From positions 496,001-560,000 of the forward strand of contig NZ_JAAIXY010000003.1 of assembly GCF_010894455.1 (NCBI RefSeq): 64,000 bases of DNA, read 5' to 3'. A program made the translations under genes and the position numbers. The notes under the pieces were generated by a model, which was given only the letters and a program-made list of their open reading frames with translations, made no database searches and was not told the origin of the DNA. Position 1 is the first letter of the stretch, and each line of letters begins with the position of its first letter. Shown here piece after piece: positions 16,151-25,146 of this stretch. This stretch comes from Myxococcus eversor (lineage in GTDB: Bacteria > Myxococcota > Myxococcia > Myxococcales > Myxococcaceae).

Positions 16151-17116
16151 TCAGGCCTGTCGACGAAACGCGCCCGGCGTCACGCCCACCCAGCGCCGGA
16201 ACGCCTTGCCGAAGGAGCTCTCCGTCTCGTAGCCCACGGCGCGCGCCACCTCCGCCAGCGCGACGTCGCGGCCGCGCATCAGCGCCATCGCCCGGTGCAT
16301 GCGCCACCGGCCGATGTACGCCAGCGGCGCCTCGCCCACGAGTGACTTGAAGCGCTCCGCGAACACCGAGCGCGACATGCCCGCGAGCCGAGCGAGCCCC
16401 TCCAGTGTCCACGGTGCCTCGGGCTTCTCGTGGACACGCTGGAGCACCGTGCCGATGCGCGGGTCCACCAGCGCGCGCAGCCAACCGTTCTCCCCGGAGG
16501 ACGACTCCAGATGCGCCCTCAGCGCCTGCACGAAGAGGACATCCGCGAGTCGGCTCACCACCGTCTCGTGTCCAGGCTGCTTCGCTTCGATTTCGGAGGC
16601 CACGAAGCGCAGCGTCGACTCCAACCACCGAGGGGACTTGGGGTCATCCGCCCGGACATGGAGCAGCGTCGGCAGGTGCTTCACCAGGGGGCTCAGCGTC
16701 TCGCCCTCGAAGATGAAGGAGCCCACCACCAGCGTCACCGCCTCACCGTCCCCTCCGTAGTGGAGCACGCCGCCGCAGCGGATGGGCTGGCGCGTCGCAT
16801 AGACCTCCGCGATGGGCAGCGCCCGGGTGCCACGCCGGTCCTTCAACGTGAACTTCACGTTGGCGGGGATGAACACGAAGTCACCGCCCGCCAGGCACAG
16901 CTCCCGCTCGCCCGTGGACAGCAGGCAGTTGCCGCGCATCACCGCGTAGAACAGCGGGAAGGGAGAGCCGTCGATGCGCATGCCCCACGGTGCCGTCAGC
17001 TCGTAGCGAGCGTGCACGCGGCTGCGCAGGTGCACGCCCTGGAGCACCTCCGCGAGGACATCGAGCCCGGGCTTTTCGCCGGACGGTTGGACGAGAGAAA
17101 CGGACTTCTGGCGCAT
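16151..17116 (-). CDS. AraC-family regulator with cupin domain
   Basis: A 321-residue regulator. The N-terminal part is a cupin-type sensor domain (GDFVFIPANVKFTL and flanking strands). The C-terminus has two helix-turn-helix units (LEGLARLAGMSRSVFAERFK, and VALAEVARAVGYETESSFGKAF) followed by VGVTPGAFRR. The start at 17116 has AAAGGA 6 bases upstream. It is divergent from an oxidoreductase gene with a 98-base gap, so that gene is the likely target. It is convergent with the hydrolase gene at 14850. Confidence 0.9.
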   Translation of the reverse strand: MRQKSVSLVQPSGEKPGLDVLAEVLQGVHLRSRVHARYELTAPWGMRIDGSPFPLFYAVMRGNCLLSTGERELCLAGGDFVFIPANVKFTLKDRRGTRALPIAEVYATRQPIRCGGVLHYGGDGEAVTLVVGSFIFEGETLSPLVKHLPTLLHVRADDPKSPRWLESTLRFVASEIEAKQPGHETVVSRLADVLFVQALRAHLESSSGENGWLRALVDPRIGTVLQRVHEKPEAPWTLEGLARLAGMSRSVFAERFKSLVGEAPLAYIGRWRMHRAMALMRGRDVALAEVARAVGYETESSFGKAFRRWVGVTPGAFRRQA

Positions 17117-17214
17117 GTTCGTCCTTTCGCCCGGGACTATAGGTCCACTCACGCGGCGGGCGTGGAAGCGCGAGCCTCCTCGTCCCACGGCCCGCCATCC
17201 GGGAGACAGACATC

Positions 17215-18198
17215 ATGAAAGCGATTCGACTGCACAGGTTCGGCGGTCCGGAAGAGCTGCGCCTCGACGACGTGCCCACGCCCACGCCTGGGGACGGCGA
17301 GGTCCGAATCCGGGTGCACGCCTCCGGGCTCAACTTCACCGACCTGGGCCAGCGCGAGGGCCGCATGCCCGGCACGCCTCCACTCCCCTTCGTCCCGGGA
17401 CTGGAGGCCGCGGGAGTCGTGGACTCACTCGGCCCCGGCGTCCAGGGACTCACGAAGGGAGCCCGAGTCGTCGCCATCCTCCCGAATCAAGGCGCCTTCG
17501 CGGGATACGCCATCGCGCCGACAGCCACCGTGCTCGCCCTCCCCGACCCGGTCTCCTTCGAGCAGGCTGTCTGTCTTCCCGCGCAGGCCCCCACCGCGCT
17601 GCTCGGGCTGCGCGAAGGCGCGCGGCTGCGCGAGGGCGAATCCGTCTACATTCCGTCCGCCGCTGGGGGCGTGGGGACGTTCCTGGTGCAGCTCGCGAAG
17701 CGGATGGGTGCCTCGCGCGTCATCGGCGGCGCGAGCACGGAAGCCAAGAGAGACCTCGTCCTGCGCCTGGGTGCGGACGCCGCCGTGGACACATCCCATG
17801 CGGACTGGCCCGCGCGTGTTCGCGAGGCCACCGGTGGGCTCGGCGCGGACGTCGTCTTCGTCGCGGGTGGAGGAGAGCTCCCCGCCCGGAGTCTTCAGGC
17901 CCTCGCCTTCCGGGGACGACTGGTGCTCTTCGGCGCGGAGAGCATGTTCGACACGCAGTGGAGCCGTGAGCAGATGACCGGGGTGCTGGCCCAGAACCAG
18001 TCCATCGTCGGCTTCGCCACCTTCACCCTGCCCTTCGAGCAACGTCAGGCGGCGCTCCGCGAGGCGCTGTCGCTCGTCGAGCGCGGGCAACTCCAGACGG
18101 TCATCGGGCAGACCTTCCCGCTCGAAGCCGTGTCCCAGGCCCATCGCGAGATGGCCGAGCGGAGCACCACCGGCAAGGTCGTCATCCGCGTGGACTGA
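17215..18198 (+). CDS. Quinone-oxidoreductase-like zinc-type alcohol dehydrogenase family protein
   Basis: A 327-residue medium-chain dehydrogenase of the NADPH:quinone reductase subgroup. It has the GroES-like fold at the N-terminus (HASGLNFTDLGQREG, PLPFVPGLEAAG) and a Rossmann NADP site AAGGVGTFLVQLAKRMGA at about 146-164. The usual zinc ligands of alcohol dehydrogenases are not evident, as in quinone reductases. It likely reduces quinones or enals with NADPH in the cytosol. GGAGA lies before the start. The divergent AraC gene may control it. Confidence 0.9.
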   Translation: MKAIRLHRFGGPEELRLDDVPTPTPGDGEVRIRVHASGLNFTDLGQREGRMPGTPPLPFVPGLEAAGVVDSLGPGVQGLTKGARVVAILPNQGAFAGYAIAPTATVLALPDPVSFEQAVCLPAQAPTALLGLREGARLREGESVYIPSAAGGVGTFLVQLAKRMGASRVIGGASTEAKRDLVLRLGADAAVDTSHADWPARVREATGGLGADVVFVAGGGELPARSLQALAFRGRLVLFGAESMFDTQWSREQMTGVLAQNQSIVGFATFTLPFEQRQAALREALSLVERGQLQTVIGQTFPLEAVSQAHREMAERSTTGKVVIRVD

Positions 18199-18226
18199 AC
18201 GCCCAGGCCCACGCCGAGCCAGGCCC

Positions 18227-20698
18227 TCAGTGGCGTGCGCCGCTCACGCGGGCGACCGCGGGCTCGTCGTCCTCGCCCTGTGCGTCGAGCACATCCAGCG
18301 CCGCATCCACCGAGGCCATCAGCACCTCCGGCCGCACGGGCTTCTCCAGCACCACGTTCGGCACCGTCTCGATGAAGTCCCGCATCTCCGCCGTGTACGC
18401 CCCGCCGGAGATGAACACCACCCGCCGCGTCAGCTCCGGCGCCATCACACCCAGGCGCCGGTAGAGCGTGGCGCCATCCACCTCCGGCATCTGCAAGTCA
18501 CACAGGATGACGTCGAAGCGATGCCCCGCGGACACCAGCGCCAGGGCCTCGCTGCCTCGCGTCGTCATCACCACGTCGTGGTAGGGCTCCAGCAACAGCC
18601 GCATCGACTGCGCCAGCCGGGGCTCGTCGTCCACCACCAGCACGCGTCCCCGTCGCCCCGTGGAGGGCACCACCGGCTTGCCTCGCGCCACGGGCCGGGG
18701 CGGCACCTCCACCTGCACCGGCGCCGCGGGCAGAAGCATGGTGAAGATGGAGCCCTTGCCCTCCTCGCTGCGCACCTCCAGCTCACCCCCGTGCGTGCGG
18801 ACAATCTGCTGACAGATGGCCAGCCCCAGTCCGGTGCCTTCGCCGGTGGGCTTGGTGGTGAAGAAGGGTTCGAAGATGCGCGACATCACCTGCGCGGAGA
18901 TGCCCATGCCCGTGTCCACCACGTCCACGCGGGCCCGGCCCGACACGTCCGTGCTGGTGCGCACGCGCACCTCGTGCAGGCTCGGGTTGCCCTCGGGCAC
19001 CGCCTGCATCGCGTTGACGAGCAGGTTGAGCAGCACCTGTCCCAGCCGCGCCTCGCTGCCCAGCACCTTCGGCACCGGGCCGAACTCCTCCACCAACCGC
19101 GCGCGGTGGCGCAGCGCATGGCTGATGATGCGCACCGCCGGAGGCACCAGCGCGTTGAGGTCCACCAGCGTCCGGTCCTGGTCCCCCTGACGGCTGAACA
19201 CCTGGAGGTCGCGGACGATGAGGCGGATGCGCTCGGCGCCTTCCAGCGCGCTGCGCACGCTCACCTGCGCGTCCCGCTGCCCCAACATCCCGCCTTCCGT
19301 GAGCGCGCGCGTCGCGGACTCCAGGTTCAACACCAGGTAGGCCAGCGGGTTGTTGATTTCGTGCCCCACCCCGGCCGCCAGCGTCCCCACCGCGGCGACA
19401 CGCTCGGCGGCCACCAGCCGCGCCTGCAGCTCCTTGGTGGCGGTGATGTCCCGGTGCGTGGCCACGAAGTGCGACACGTCCCCTCCCGTGGCGCGCACCG
19501 GCGACAGCAGCACCTCCGTCGAGACGACCCGGCCATCCTTGCGCGGCACCGTCGTCTCCACGCAGAGCGACTCGCCCGCCAGCAACGCCGCGTTCAAGCG
19601 ATGACACAGCCGGGGGTCCTGGTCGCCGTACAGCTTGCACGGGTCCTGCTCCACCAGCTCTTCCGGAGCCCGTCCCAACAACAGGCCCAGCGCCTCGTTG
19701 GCGAAGACGGTCCGCAGCTTGCCGGGGCCCTCCACCTCCGCGATGAAGACGCCCTCGTGCACACCCCTCACGGTGGTGGCGAGCAACTGGAGCTTCTCCA
19801 CCGCGCGCCGTCGCTCCTCGCTCGCCGCCGCCAGCAACTGGCCCGTCACCGCGTTGACGACGACGAAGAGCTGGAGCACGAGCAGGTCCTGCTCCACGTT
19901 GCCCGAGGAGAACGGGCCCTGGCCTCGCACCGTGCCGGTGATGGCGACCATGGAGATGGCCAGGGTGGCCATCGCCGCGCCCCGAGGACCGAAGCGCAGC
20001 GCCGCCAGCGCAGACATCGGGAACAGCAGGAAGCTGGCCGCGTGCGCGAAGCCGGGCTGAAGGTTCCGGAAGAGGAAGATGCTCGCGCCCAGCACGGTGG
20101 TCAGCCCCGCCAGCGCCAGCGCCTCGCCTGCCCGGTGCGGCCAGGTGGGTCGGCTCAGCAGCAGCAGCGGCGGCGCCACCACGAGCACGCCCATCAAGTC
20201 CCCCACCCACCACACCCAGACCGCGCGGCCCAGGACCTCCGCGGGCAGCACGCCACCCAGCAGCAGGCACAACGGCCCCACCAGCGAACTGACCCCGGTG
20301 CAGACCGCACCCGCCCCCACGCACAGCACGACGACGTCACGGATGCGTGACAGGTCCGCGTCCATGCGCAGCCGTCGCGTCAGCAGCGCGCCCAGCACCG
20401 TGGCCAGGGTGTTGCCCGTGGCTACGCCCAGCGCCACCGACAGCGGCACGCCCGTGGAAGCGGTCGCCAGGAAGGCCCCCAGGTAGATGCCCGGCCACAG
20501 CAGCGGACCGCGCAGCACCAGCGCCGCGAGCGCCACCCCGGTGGGCGGCCAGACGGGGCTGACATTTCCTCCCACGGTGGACATGGAGAGGCCCAGCCGA
20601 GCCACGGCGAGATACACGCCGGCCAGGACCAGCATCTCCAAGAGATGCCGTCCGCGAAGCGCGCGTGCGCTGGCTCGAAGCAGCCCGATGATGACCAT
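18227..20698 (-). CDS. MASE1 hybrid sensor histidine kinase with receiver domain
   Basis: An 823-residue membrane sensor kinase. The N-terminal ~290 residues are a MASE1-type region of about eight membrane helices. A PAS domain (VHEGVFIAEVEGPG to THRDITATKEL) follows, then HisKA with phospho-acceptor His in GHEINNP (about 445), an ATPase domain with GTGLGLAICQQI (about 621) and a C-terminal receiver domain (VLVVDDE, phospho-acceptor Asp about 733 in LCDLQMP, conserved Lys in VVLEKPV). All catalytic residues are present. No separate response regulator is adjacent, so it is an orphan hybrid kinase, common in myxobacteria. The start is ATG 20698; longer in-frame sequence upstream lacks protein character. 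Confidence 0.9.
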   Translation of the reverse strand: MVIIGLLRASARALRGRHLLEMLVLAGVYLAVARLGLSMSTVGGNVSPVWPPTGVALAALVLRGPLLWPGIYLGAFLATASTGVPLSVALGVATGNTLATVLGALLTRRLRMDADLSRIRDVVVLCVGAGAVCTGVSSLVGPLCLLLGGVLPAEVLGRAVWVWWVGDLMGVLVVAPPLLLLSRPTWPHRAGEALALAGLTTVLGASIFLFRNLQPGFAHAASFLLFPMSALAALRFGPRGAAMATLAISMVAITGTVRGQGPFSSGNVEQDLLVLQLFVVVNAVTGQLLAAASEERRRAVEKLQLLATTVRGVHEGVFIAEVEGPGKLRTVFANEALGLLLGRAPEELVEQDPCKLYGDQDPRLCHRLNAALLAGESLCVETTVPRKDGRVVSTEVLLSPVRATGGDVSHFVATHRDITATKELQARLVAAERVAAVGTLAAGVGHEINNPLAYLVLNLESATRALTEGGMLGQRDAQVSVRSALEGAERIRLIVRDLQVFSRQGDQDRTLVDLNALVPPAVRIISHALRHRARLVEEFGPVPKVLGSEARLGQVLLNLLVNAMQAVPEGNPSLHEVRVRTSTDVSGRARVDVVDTGMGISAQVMSRIFEPFFTTKPTGEGTGLGLAICQQIVRTHGGELEVRSEEGKGSIFTMLLPAAPVQVEVPPRPVARGKPVVPSTGRRGRVLVVDDEPRLAQSMRLLLEPYHDVVMTTRGSEALALVSAGHRFDVILCDLQMPEVDGATLYRRLGVMAPELTRRVVFISGGAYTAEMRDFIETVPNVVLEKPVRPEVLMASVDAALDVLDAQGEDDEPAVARVSGARH

Positions 20699-20896
20699 CC
20701 CCCCGGAAGACCCGTCCGCCGACCCGACGGGTTCACAAAAGTGGAGTCCATGGTAGCGGGCCAGGCTCGGTATTGCACCTTCCCCCCGCCGCGCAGGGCA
20801 GGCAAGCGTCCAGGAGCCGATAGGTCGGAAACACCTCGCGCATGCAATGGCTTCGGGGGTGCCGCGTAGGGAAGGACAAGAGGAGGTACCCAGACG

Positions 20897-21118
20897 ATGT
20901 CGCGTCCCGGAATCGCAGCCCTGTTGTCCTTTCTCATCCCCGGTGTGGGGCAGATCTACAACGGCGACATTCTGCGCGGTGTCTTCTGGCTCATCGTCAC
21001 CCCGGGCTTCTGGATTGGCACCGGAGGGTGTCTGGGCTGGGTGTGCCACATCATCGCCGCCGCCACCGCGCACAACCGGGCGGAGGACCAAGAGAAATAC
21101 CGCGTCACCGTCGTATAG
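20897..21118 (+). CDS. Small TM2-like membrane protein
   Basis: A 73-residue protein with two hydrophobic segments: LLSFLIPGVGQIYNGD resembles the TM2-type motif, and GVFWLIVTPGFWIG. It ends in a charged tail (EDQEKYRVTVV). AGGAGG precedes the start by about 10 bases. It is monocistronic: a strong terminator follows. Function unknown; TM2-like relatives are inner-membrane proteins of uncertain role. Confidence 0.78.
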   Translation: MSRPGIAALLSFLIPGVGQIYNGDILRGVFWLIVTPGFWIGTGGCLGWVCHIIAAATAHNRAEDQEKYRVTVV

Positions 21119-21134
21119 CGACGGCACTCGCGGG

Positions 21135-21176
21135 GCGCGGGCCGGCTCTCAGGGGTAGTCGGCCCGCGCTTTTTTT
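21135..21176 (+). terminator. Intrinsic terminator
   Basis: A 10-base stem, GCGCGGGCCG (21135-21144) with CGGCCCGCGC (21160-21169), is followed by a run of seven T (21170-21176). This is a classic Rho-independent terminator for the small TM2-like gene. Confidence 0.88.
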
Positions 21177-21187
21177 CACCGCGCCGC

Positions 21188-22009
21188 TCAGCGCGAGAAC
21201 AGCAGGATGAAGGTCGGAATCGCCGCGACGAGCAAGCCGACGACGAGCGCGAGCACCTGCTGGACGAAGAACAGGTCCTCCAGCCTCTCCACCAGGGAGA
21301 CCTCCAGCCGGTCCACGGCCAGCGTCTCCAGCTCGCGCACCGCCGTCTCGGTGTCGGGCGCGGTGAGCACCGTGCGCAGGGCGACGGCGCCCAGGACGCG
21401 GTAGGACTGCTCCATGAGGAAGCGCTCCAGCCACTTCGTGCGCGACGGTGGCCCGGTGTCCTCCTCGGGAGGCTCGCGCAGCCGCTCCGCCACGGAGGAC
21501 TCGATGGCGTGGATCAGCTCCTTGCGACCGAGCGGGCCCGTGCCCCTCAGGCGCTGGGCGACCTGGAGTGCCGCGGGCTTGAGCACGGCGTAGGCGTCCC
21601 CCATCCAGCCGCGCGCCTGAGCCTCCTCGGCGAGCCGGGAGCCGATGCCATTGAGCATCAGCGCATACCCTCCCCCCAGGGCCAGGGCGAAAGGTGTGAG
21701 CCCCAGGCTGAGGGCCTCCAGCCATCCGGGCGTCGGTGGCATGTCGAGCAGGCGCGGCACCAGGAGGAAGGTCCCCGCCAGGGCGAGCCCGAGGGTGCCG
21801 AAGAGGAAGAACCCCTTCACCGCGCCCCACAGCCCCGAGCCCACGAGCGCGGGCACCACGCCCACGAGCATTCGCAGGCTCGCGCGCGCCACGCCCTTCA
21901 TGACGCGGCGATTGCTCGTGGGAGGAGCTTCGGCCAGCGCGTTCGGCTCGGGCACCGTCGACAACGGCCGAACGACATCCACACCGGGCACGGGGCCCTG
22001 GGTGCTCAA
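21188..22009 (-). CDS. Membrane protein of unknown function
   Basis: About 273 residues if the TTG at 22009 is used; GAGG lies 8 bases upstream of it. The predicted membrane segments are near MLVGVVPALVGSGLWG with GTLGLALAGTFLLV, LTPFALALGGGYALML, and the C-terminal LALVVGLLVAAIPTFILLF. The middle is a soluble, Arg/Glu-rich region (LGRKELIHAIESSVAERLR). No domain or catalytic motif is recognisable. The longer in-frame sequence to 22174 is unlike protein. The start codon is uncertain. It is convergent with the TM2-like gene. Confidence 0.6.
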   Translation of the reverse strand: MSTQGPVPGVDVVRPLSTVPEPNALAEAPPTSNRRVMKGVARASLRMLVGVVPALVGSGLWGAVKGFFLFGTLGLALAGTFLLVPRLLDMPPTPGWLEALSLGLTPFALALGGGYALMLNGIGSRLAEEAQARGWMGDAYAVLKPAALQVAQRLRGTGPLGRKELIHAIESSVAERLREPPEEDTGPPSRTKWLERFLMEQSYRVLGAVALRTVLTAPDTETAVRELETLAVDRLEVSLVERLEDLFFVQQVLALVVGLLVAAIPTFILLFSR

Positions 22010-22174
22010 GTGATGAACCTCACGGCCCCATCGTAAGAGCCGCGAGCCGCCCGTGAAAGCCACCGCCCGTGTACGCGGAGCCAGGCCTGGGCGATGGGTC
22101 CAACGCGAAGCAGGGACACGCCCCTGCCCCACCCGAGAGGCCCGTCCCATCCGGCCACCCTCGCGGGCTAGCAC

Positions 22175-22726
22175 TCAAGGGCGATGGACACGGCGACGGG
22201 CCTTCATCTCCTGGGTGAGCCGCCACGTGACGCCACCATCCGCCGAGAGGAAGCCCCTCCACGTGAAGGAGTCCTCGGCAATCGCGGTGAACATCCAGCG
22301 CAGCGCCTTGCCGTCCGGGTCCGGGCCCTCGATGTGGATTTCGTCGCCCACGGCCTTGCCGGTGAGCACGACGAGATACCCCGCGGTGGCCCCCAGCCAG
22401 ATGACGCGCCACGTGCCCGTCTTCGGGTCGAAGTGGCGCAACGACGTGCCGATGCGACGCTCCCCCACGGCGGCGCTCAGCCCCTCCGGATTCGGATAGC
22501 TGAGCACGTCCTGGATGACGCGTCCGTCCAGCACCCAGGAGAAGGACCACTCTCCGGGCTGACGGAAGACCTCCTTCCCCGCCGCGTCGAAGAACGCGAC
22601 GTCCATGTCCCAGGCGCCGACGAAGCGCCCGAACAACGCGAGCGACTCGGCGTGCGCGGGCACCGGCCCATCCGCGTGGAGCAACTCCAGGGCCCGCCGC
22701 GAGAGCGGGGATTGATGATGCGACAT
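22175..22726 (-). CDS. DUF1579-like lipocalin-type hypothetical protein
   Basis: A 183-residue protein beginning MSHHQSPLSRR with GGAG 9 bases upstream; the longer in-frame start is rejected. GRFVGAWDMDVAFFD, then GEWSFSWVLDGRVIQDVL, resembles the DUF1579 beta-barrel family, whose members are small soluble proteins of unknown function. The C-terminus has a basic tail (KARRRVHRP). No signal peptide. It lies upstream of the membrane protein at 21188 on the same strand, about 165 bases away. Confidence 0.65.
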   Translation of the reverse strand: MSHHQSPLSRRALELLHADGPVPAHAESLALFGRFVGAWDMDVAFFDAAGKEVFRQPGEWSFSWVLDGRVIQDVLSYPNPEGLSAAVGERRIGTSLRHFDPKTGTWRVIWLGATAGYLVVLTGKAVGDEIHIEGPDPDGKALRWMFTAIAEDSFTWRGFLSADGGVTWRLTQEMKARRRVHRP

Positions 22727-22815
22727 GATGCACGTCTCCCATTCGCGGCCCGAGGAAGCTCGAGCCGCGTCATGACTGGCGCTGCGTGGTTGAAGGGGGA
22801 CTCCGAGCCGGCGGC

Positions 22816-23430
22816 TCAGCGCGACGTGACGGCGACGCGCTCCCATGCGGGCGGGTAGCGCGTCACCAGGCACAGCTCATCCGTCTCCAGCTCGGCGACG
22901 AAGCTCCCGCCCCGGCTCTCATAACGAAAGCGCGTGGGAGCAAGCCGCGTGTAGCGCTGCGGCAGGGTCAGCAGCGCCAGGTCCGGCATGCGCACCCACG
23001 CCGCCGTCACCTCGCTCGACGCGCCCACCGGCAGCGCCAGCCGACGCATGGGCAGCGTGTTCGTGGAGGGTGTGAAGCCCAGGTCCACGTCCATGCAGCC
23101 ACGGAACCGTGGGACTTCCTCGTCGCCCTGCCACCACCGCTGCCGCGCGTCCACCCGCAGGACGAGCGACCGGGGCGCGCCACCGCCCCGCATCAGGATG
23201 CGCGCCTCCCTCGTCATCCACCGCGAATCACATTGGATGGTGTACTCCGCGAGGTAGGGCACCCCTTCCTCCGTCACCACCACGGAGCCCGCGAACTCCC
23301 AACCGCCATCGAGCTCCCGCAGCTCGGCGTACTCGCTCCCCGGCTGGTCCTGTCGCGTCCATTGCCACGCGCGCAGACACCGCCGCGCCGAGCCCGGGTC
23401 GGAGTTCACATCACGCTGGGGAGAGGTCAT
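22816..23430 (-). CDS. Putative glycolipid-binding family protein
   Basis: A 204-residue protein with the spaced signature of the putative glycolipid-binding family: VVVTEEGVPYLAEYTIQCD, a Trp-containing RWMTREARIL, GCMDVDLGFTP, then TNTLPMRRLALPVG and a conserved AAWVRMPDL. This family is known from a few structures and its role is not settled. The start is ATG 23430 with a weak ribosome site. It is divergent from an AraC-family gene (23593), which may control it. A much longer in-frame ORF extends upstream but is a shadow of the AraC gene. Confidence 0.78.
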   Translation of the reverse strand: MTSPQRDVNSDPGSARRCLRAWQWTRQDQPGSEYAELRELDGGWEFAGSVVVTEEGVPYLAEYTIQCDSRWMTREARILMRGGGAPRSLVLRVDARQRWWQGDEEVPRFRGCMDVDLGFTPSTNTLPMRRLALPVGASSEVTAAWVRMPDLALLTLPQRYTRLAPTRFRYESRGGSFVAELETDELCLVTRYPPAWERVAVTSR

Positions 23431-23592
23431 GAGGGTGCTCGCGGAAGAAAGAAGCGCGTCGGCGCTTCGCCACAATGGAGCGAACCCTAGGCAACACGAG
23501 CGGGGCCGTCTTACACATCCTTGCTCCCACTGTCCGAGAGCACACCCTCGTCTTGCTTGCCGAGTCCCGCGTCGCCGCGCCATCCTGACGAC

Positions 23593-24384
23593 ATGCCGCG
23601 CCTGCACGCCTCGCTCCTGTTCAGCGCACCGGACCTCCAGCTCGCCCGAGTGACTTGCGACGGGCACGACGGCCCCCGGCCGAAGGAGGAAGGCGTGGAG
23701 AGCGAGCGCGTCATCCTCGCGCTCCACGGTCGCTTCCAGTTTCGCGATGCGCGGACGCGCGCCGTGGTGGCCCCGGGTGTCGGCCTGCGCATGCACCCGC
23801 GCCGGCCCTGTGAAATCCGCCATCCGCACGGAGGAGGCGACGCATGTCTCTCCGTGCGTGGCTCGTGGCTGAGCCAATGTCCCCAGGCGGAGGCGACGAC
23901 GTTCCCGGTCAGCACCGAAGCGTACGTGCGACTCCAGTCCCTGCTGGCCCACGCGACACGGGGCGAGCCCGTGGACCGCGTCAAGCTGGAGGAGACCCTG
24001 GCCCTCGTCCTCTCCCCCACTGAGCGGCCTGACACCTCGGTGAGCCGACGCGAGCGCGATATCGCCGAGGCCATCGCCCACGAGGCGGCACTCCACTTCG
24101 ACGCGCGAGCCTCCGTGGAGGTCCTGGCCCGGGGCGCCGGCGTGTCCGCCTTCCACGCGTGCCGCGTCTTCCGCAAGGTGATGGGCACCGGCATCCATCA
24201 GCACCTCCAGGAAGTGCGGCTGCGCCATGCGCTCGCGCTGCTCCTGGACACACACCTGCCCCTGGCCGAGGTGGCGCTGGAGGCGGGCTTCGCCAACCAG
24301 GGCCACCTGGGCAACGCCTTCCAGCGTCTCTACGGCAAGACACCGGGCGCCGTCAGGAAGACCCTGACGCACCCCGGAGCCTGA
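23593..24384 (+). CDS. AraC-family transcriptional regulator
   Basis: A 263-residue regulator. An N-terminal cupin-like domain (ERVILALHGRFQFRD, APGVGLRMHPRRPCEIRH) is followed by the two C-terminal HTH units (VEVLARGAGVSAFHACRVF, and LPLAEVALEAGFANQGHLGNAFQ) and TPGAVRK. The effector is unknown. The divergent glycolipid-binding-like gene is a likely target. The ATG at 23593 is selected; the in-frame sequence before it is not protein-like. It is convergent with the HAD gene. Confidence 0.88.
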   Translation: MPRLHASLLFSAPDLQLARVTCDGHDGPRPKEEGVESERVILALHGRFQFRDARTRAVVAPGVGLRMHPRRPCEIRHPHGGGDACLSVRGSWLSQCPQAEATTFPVSTEAYVRLQSLLAHATRGEPVDRVKLEETLALVLSPTERPDTSVSRRERDIAEAIAHEAALHFDARASVEVLARGAGVSAFHACRVFRKVMGTGIHQHLQEVRLRHALALLLDTHLPLAEVALEAGFANQGHLGNAFQRLYGKTPGAVRKTLTHPGA

Positions 24385-24403
24385 GACTCAAGGCCGCTTC
24401 GAC

Positions 24404-25063
24404 TCAGAAGCGCGCCGAGCGCAGCGCCGCGAGCAGCTCATCGGCCGTGGTGGCCACCGCGCGCGCGCCGTGCGCATGCAGCTCCTCCGCGTCCCGGAAG
24501 CCCCACGTCACGCCCACGCCGTACATGCCCGCCGCGCGCGCCGTCTCCATGTCCACGGCCGTGTCACCCACGAAGCCACACACGCCGGGGACGAGCTCCA
24601 GCTCCGCCGCCATCCCCAGCACCGCCGTCGGGTCCGGCTTGCGAGGCACCCCGGGCCGCTCGCCATACACCCGAGCGAAGGCCACGCCAGGCAACAGCCG
24701 CTCCACCAGCCGCTTCACGAAGCTGTCCGACTTGTTGCTCAGCACCCCCATCACCACCTGTTGCTCCGCCAGCGTCGCCAGCAGCGCGGGGATGCCGGGG
24801 TAGGACGCGGTCCGGTCGAAGAGGTGCTCGTCGTAGTACGCGCGATACGTCTCCAGCACCGGCGCGGCCAGGTCCTCACGGCCCGCGGGCACCGCCCTGC
24901 GCGCCAGCTCCCTCACCCCCTCACCGACGAAGCGGCGGTAGGCGGGCTCCTGGTGCGTGGGCAGGCCGTGGTGTGCCAGCGCGTGGTTCATCGCGTCCGC
25001 GATGTCCCCCAGCGAATCCACCAATGTCCCATCCAGGTCGAAGAAGACGGCACGAAGCTGCAT
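24404..25063 (-). CDS. HAD-family phosphatase, phosphoglycolate phosphatase-like
   Basis: A 219-residue haloacid-dehalogenase-type hydrolase. The nucleophile motif is FFDLDGTLVDS (residues 8-18). Motif II Ser/Thr and a Lys lie in VLSNKSDSFVKR, and motif III/IV is CGFVGDTAVDME. The cap domain is inserted after motif I, as in subclass I. The closest match in layout is phosphoglycolate phosphatase, which removes phosphate from 2-phosphoglycolate, but the substrate is not proven. GGAG lies upstream. It lies downstream of the ExbB-ExbD operon, separated by a terminator, so it has its own promoter. Confidence 0.88.
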   Translation of the reverse strand: MQLRAVFFDLDGTLVDSLGDIADAMNHALAHHGLPTHQEPAYRRFVGEGVRELARRAVPAGREDLAAPVLETYRAYYDEHLFDRTASYPGIPALLATLAEQQVVMGVLSNKSDSFVKRLVERLLPGVAFARVYGERPGVPRKPDPTAVLGMAAELELVPGVCGFVGDTAVDMETARAAGMYGVGVTWGFRDAEELHAHGARAVATTADELLAALRSARF

Positions 25064-25081
25064 GTGATGAGCTCTCCAGTG

Positions 25082-25117
25082 AAAACAAAAACGCCCCGGC
25101 CAACAGGGCCAGGGCGT
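25082..25117 (-). terminator. Intrinsic terminator of the ExbB-ExbD operon
   Basis: On the minus strand an 11-base stem (25117-25107 with 25101-25091, one G-U pair) with a 5-base loop is followed by TTTTTGTTTT (25090-25082). It lies 30 bases after the last ExbD stop and ends the exbB-exbD-exbD transcript before the HAD gene. Confidence 0.88.
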
Positions 25118-25146
25118 TCAGGGCGTCGAGGCCCGCTCAGCCGTCC

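Noticed and set aside
18230..20350. Long plus-strand ORF across the hybrid kinase
   Set aside because: It mirrors the kinase gene and gives His/Arg/Gln-rich sequence with no ribosome site.
22816..24372. Long N-terminal extension of the glycolipid-binding-like gene
   Set aside because: The part beyond 23430 is antisense to the AraC gene; only the C-terminal 204 residues match a family.
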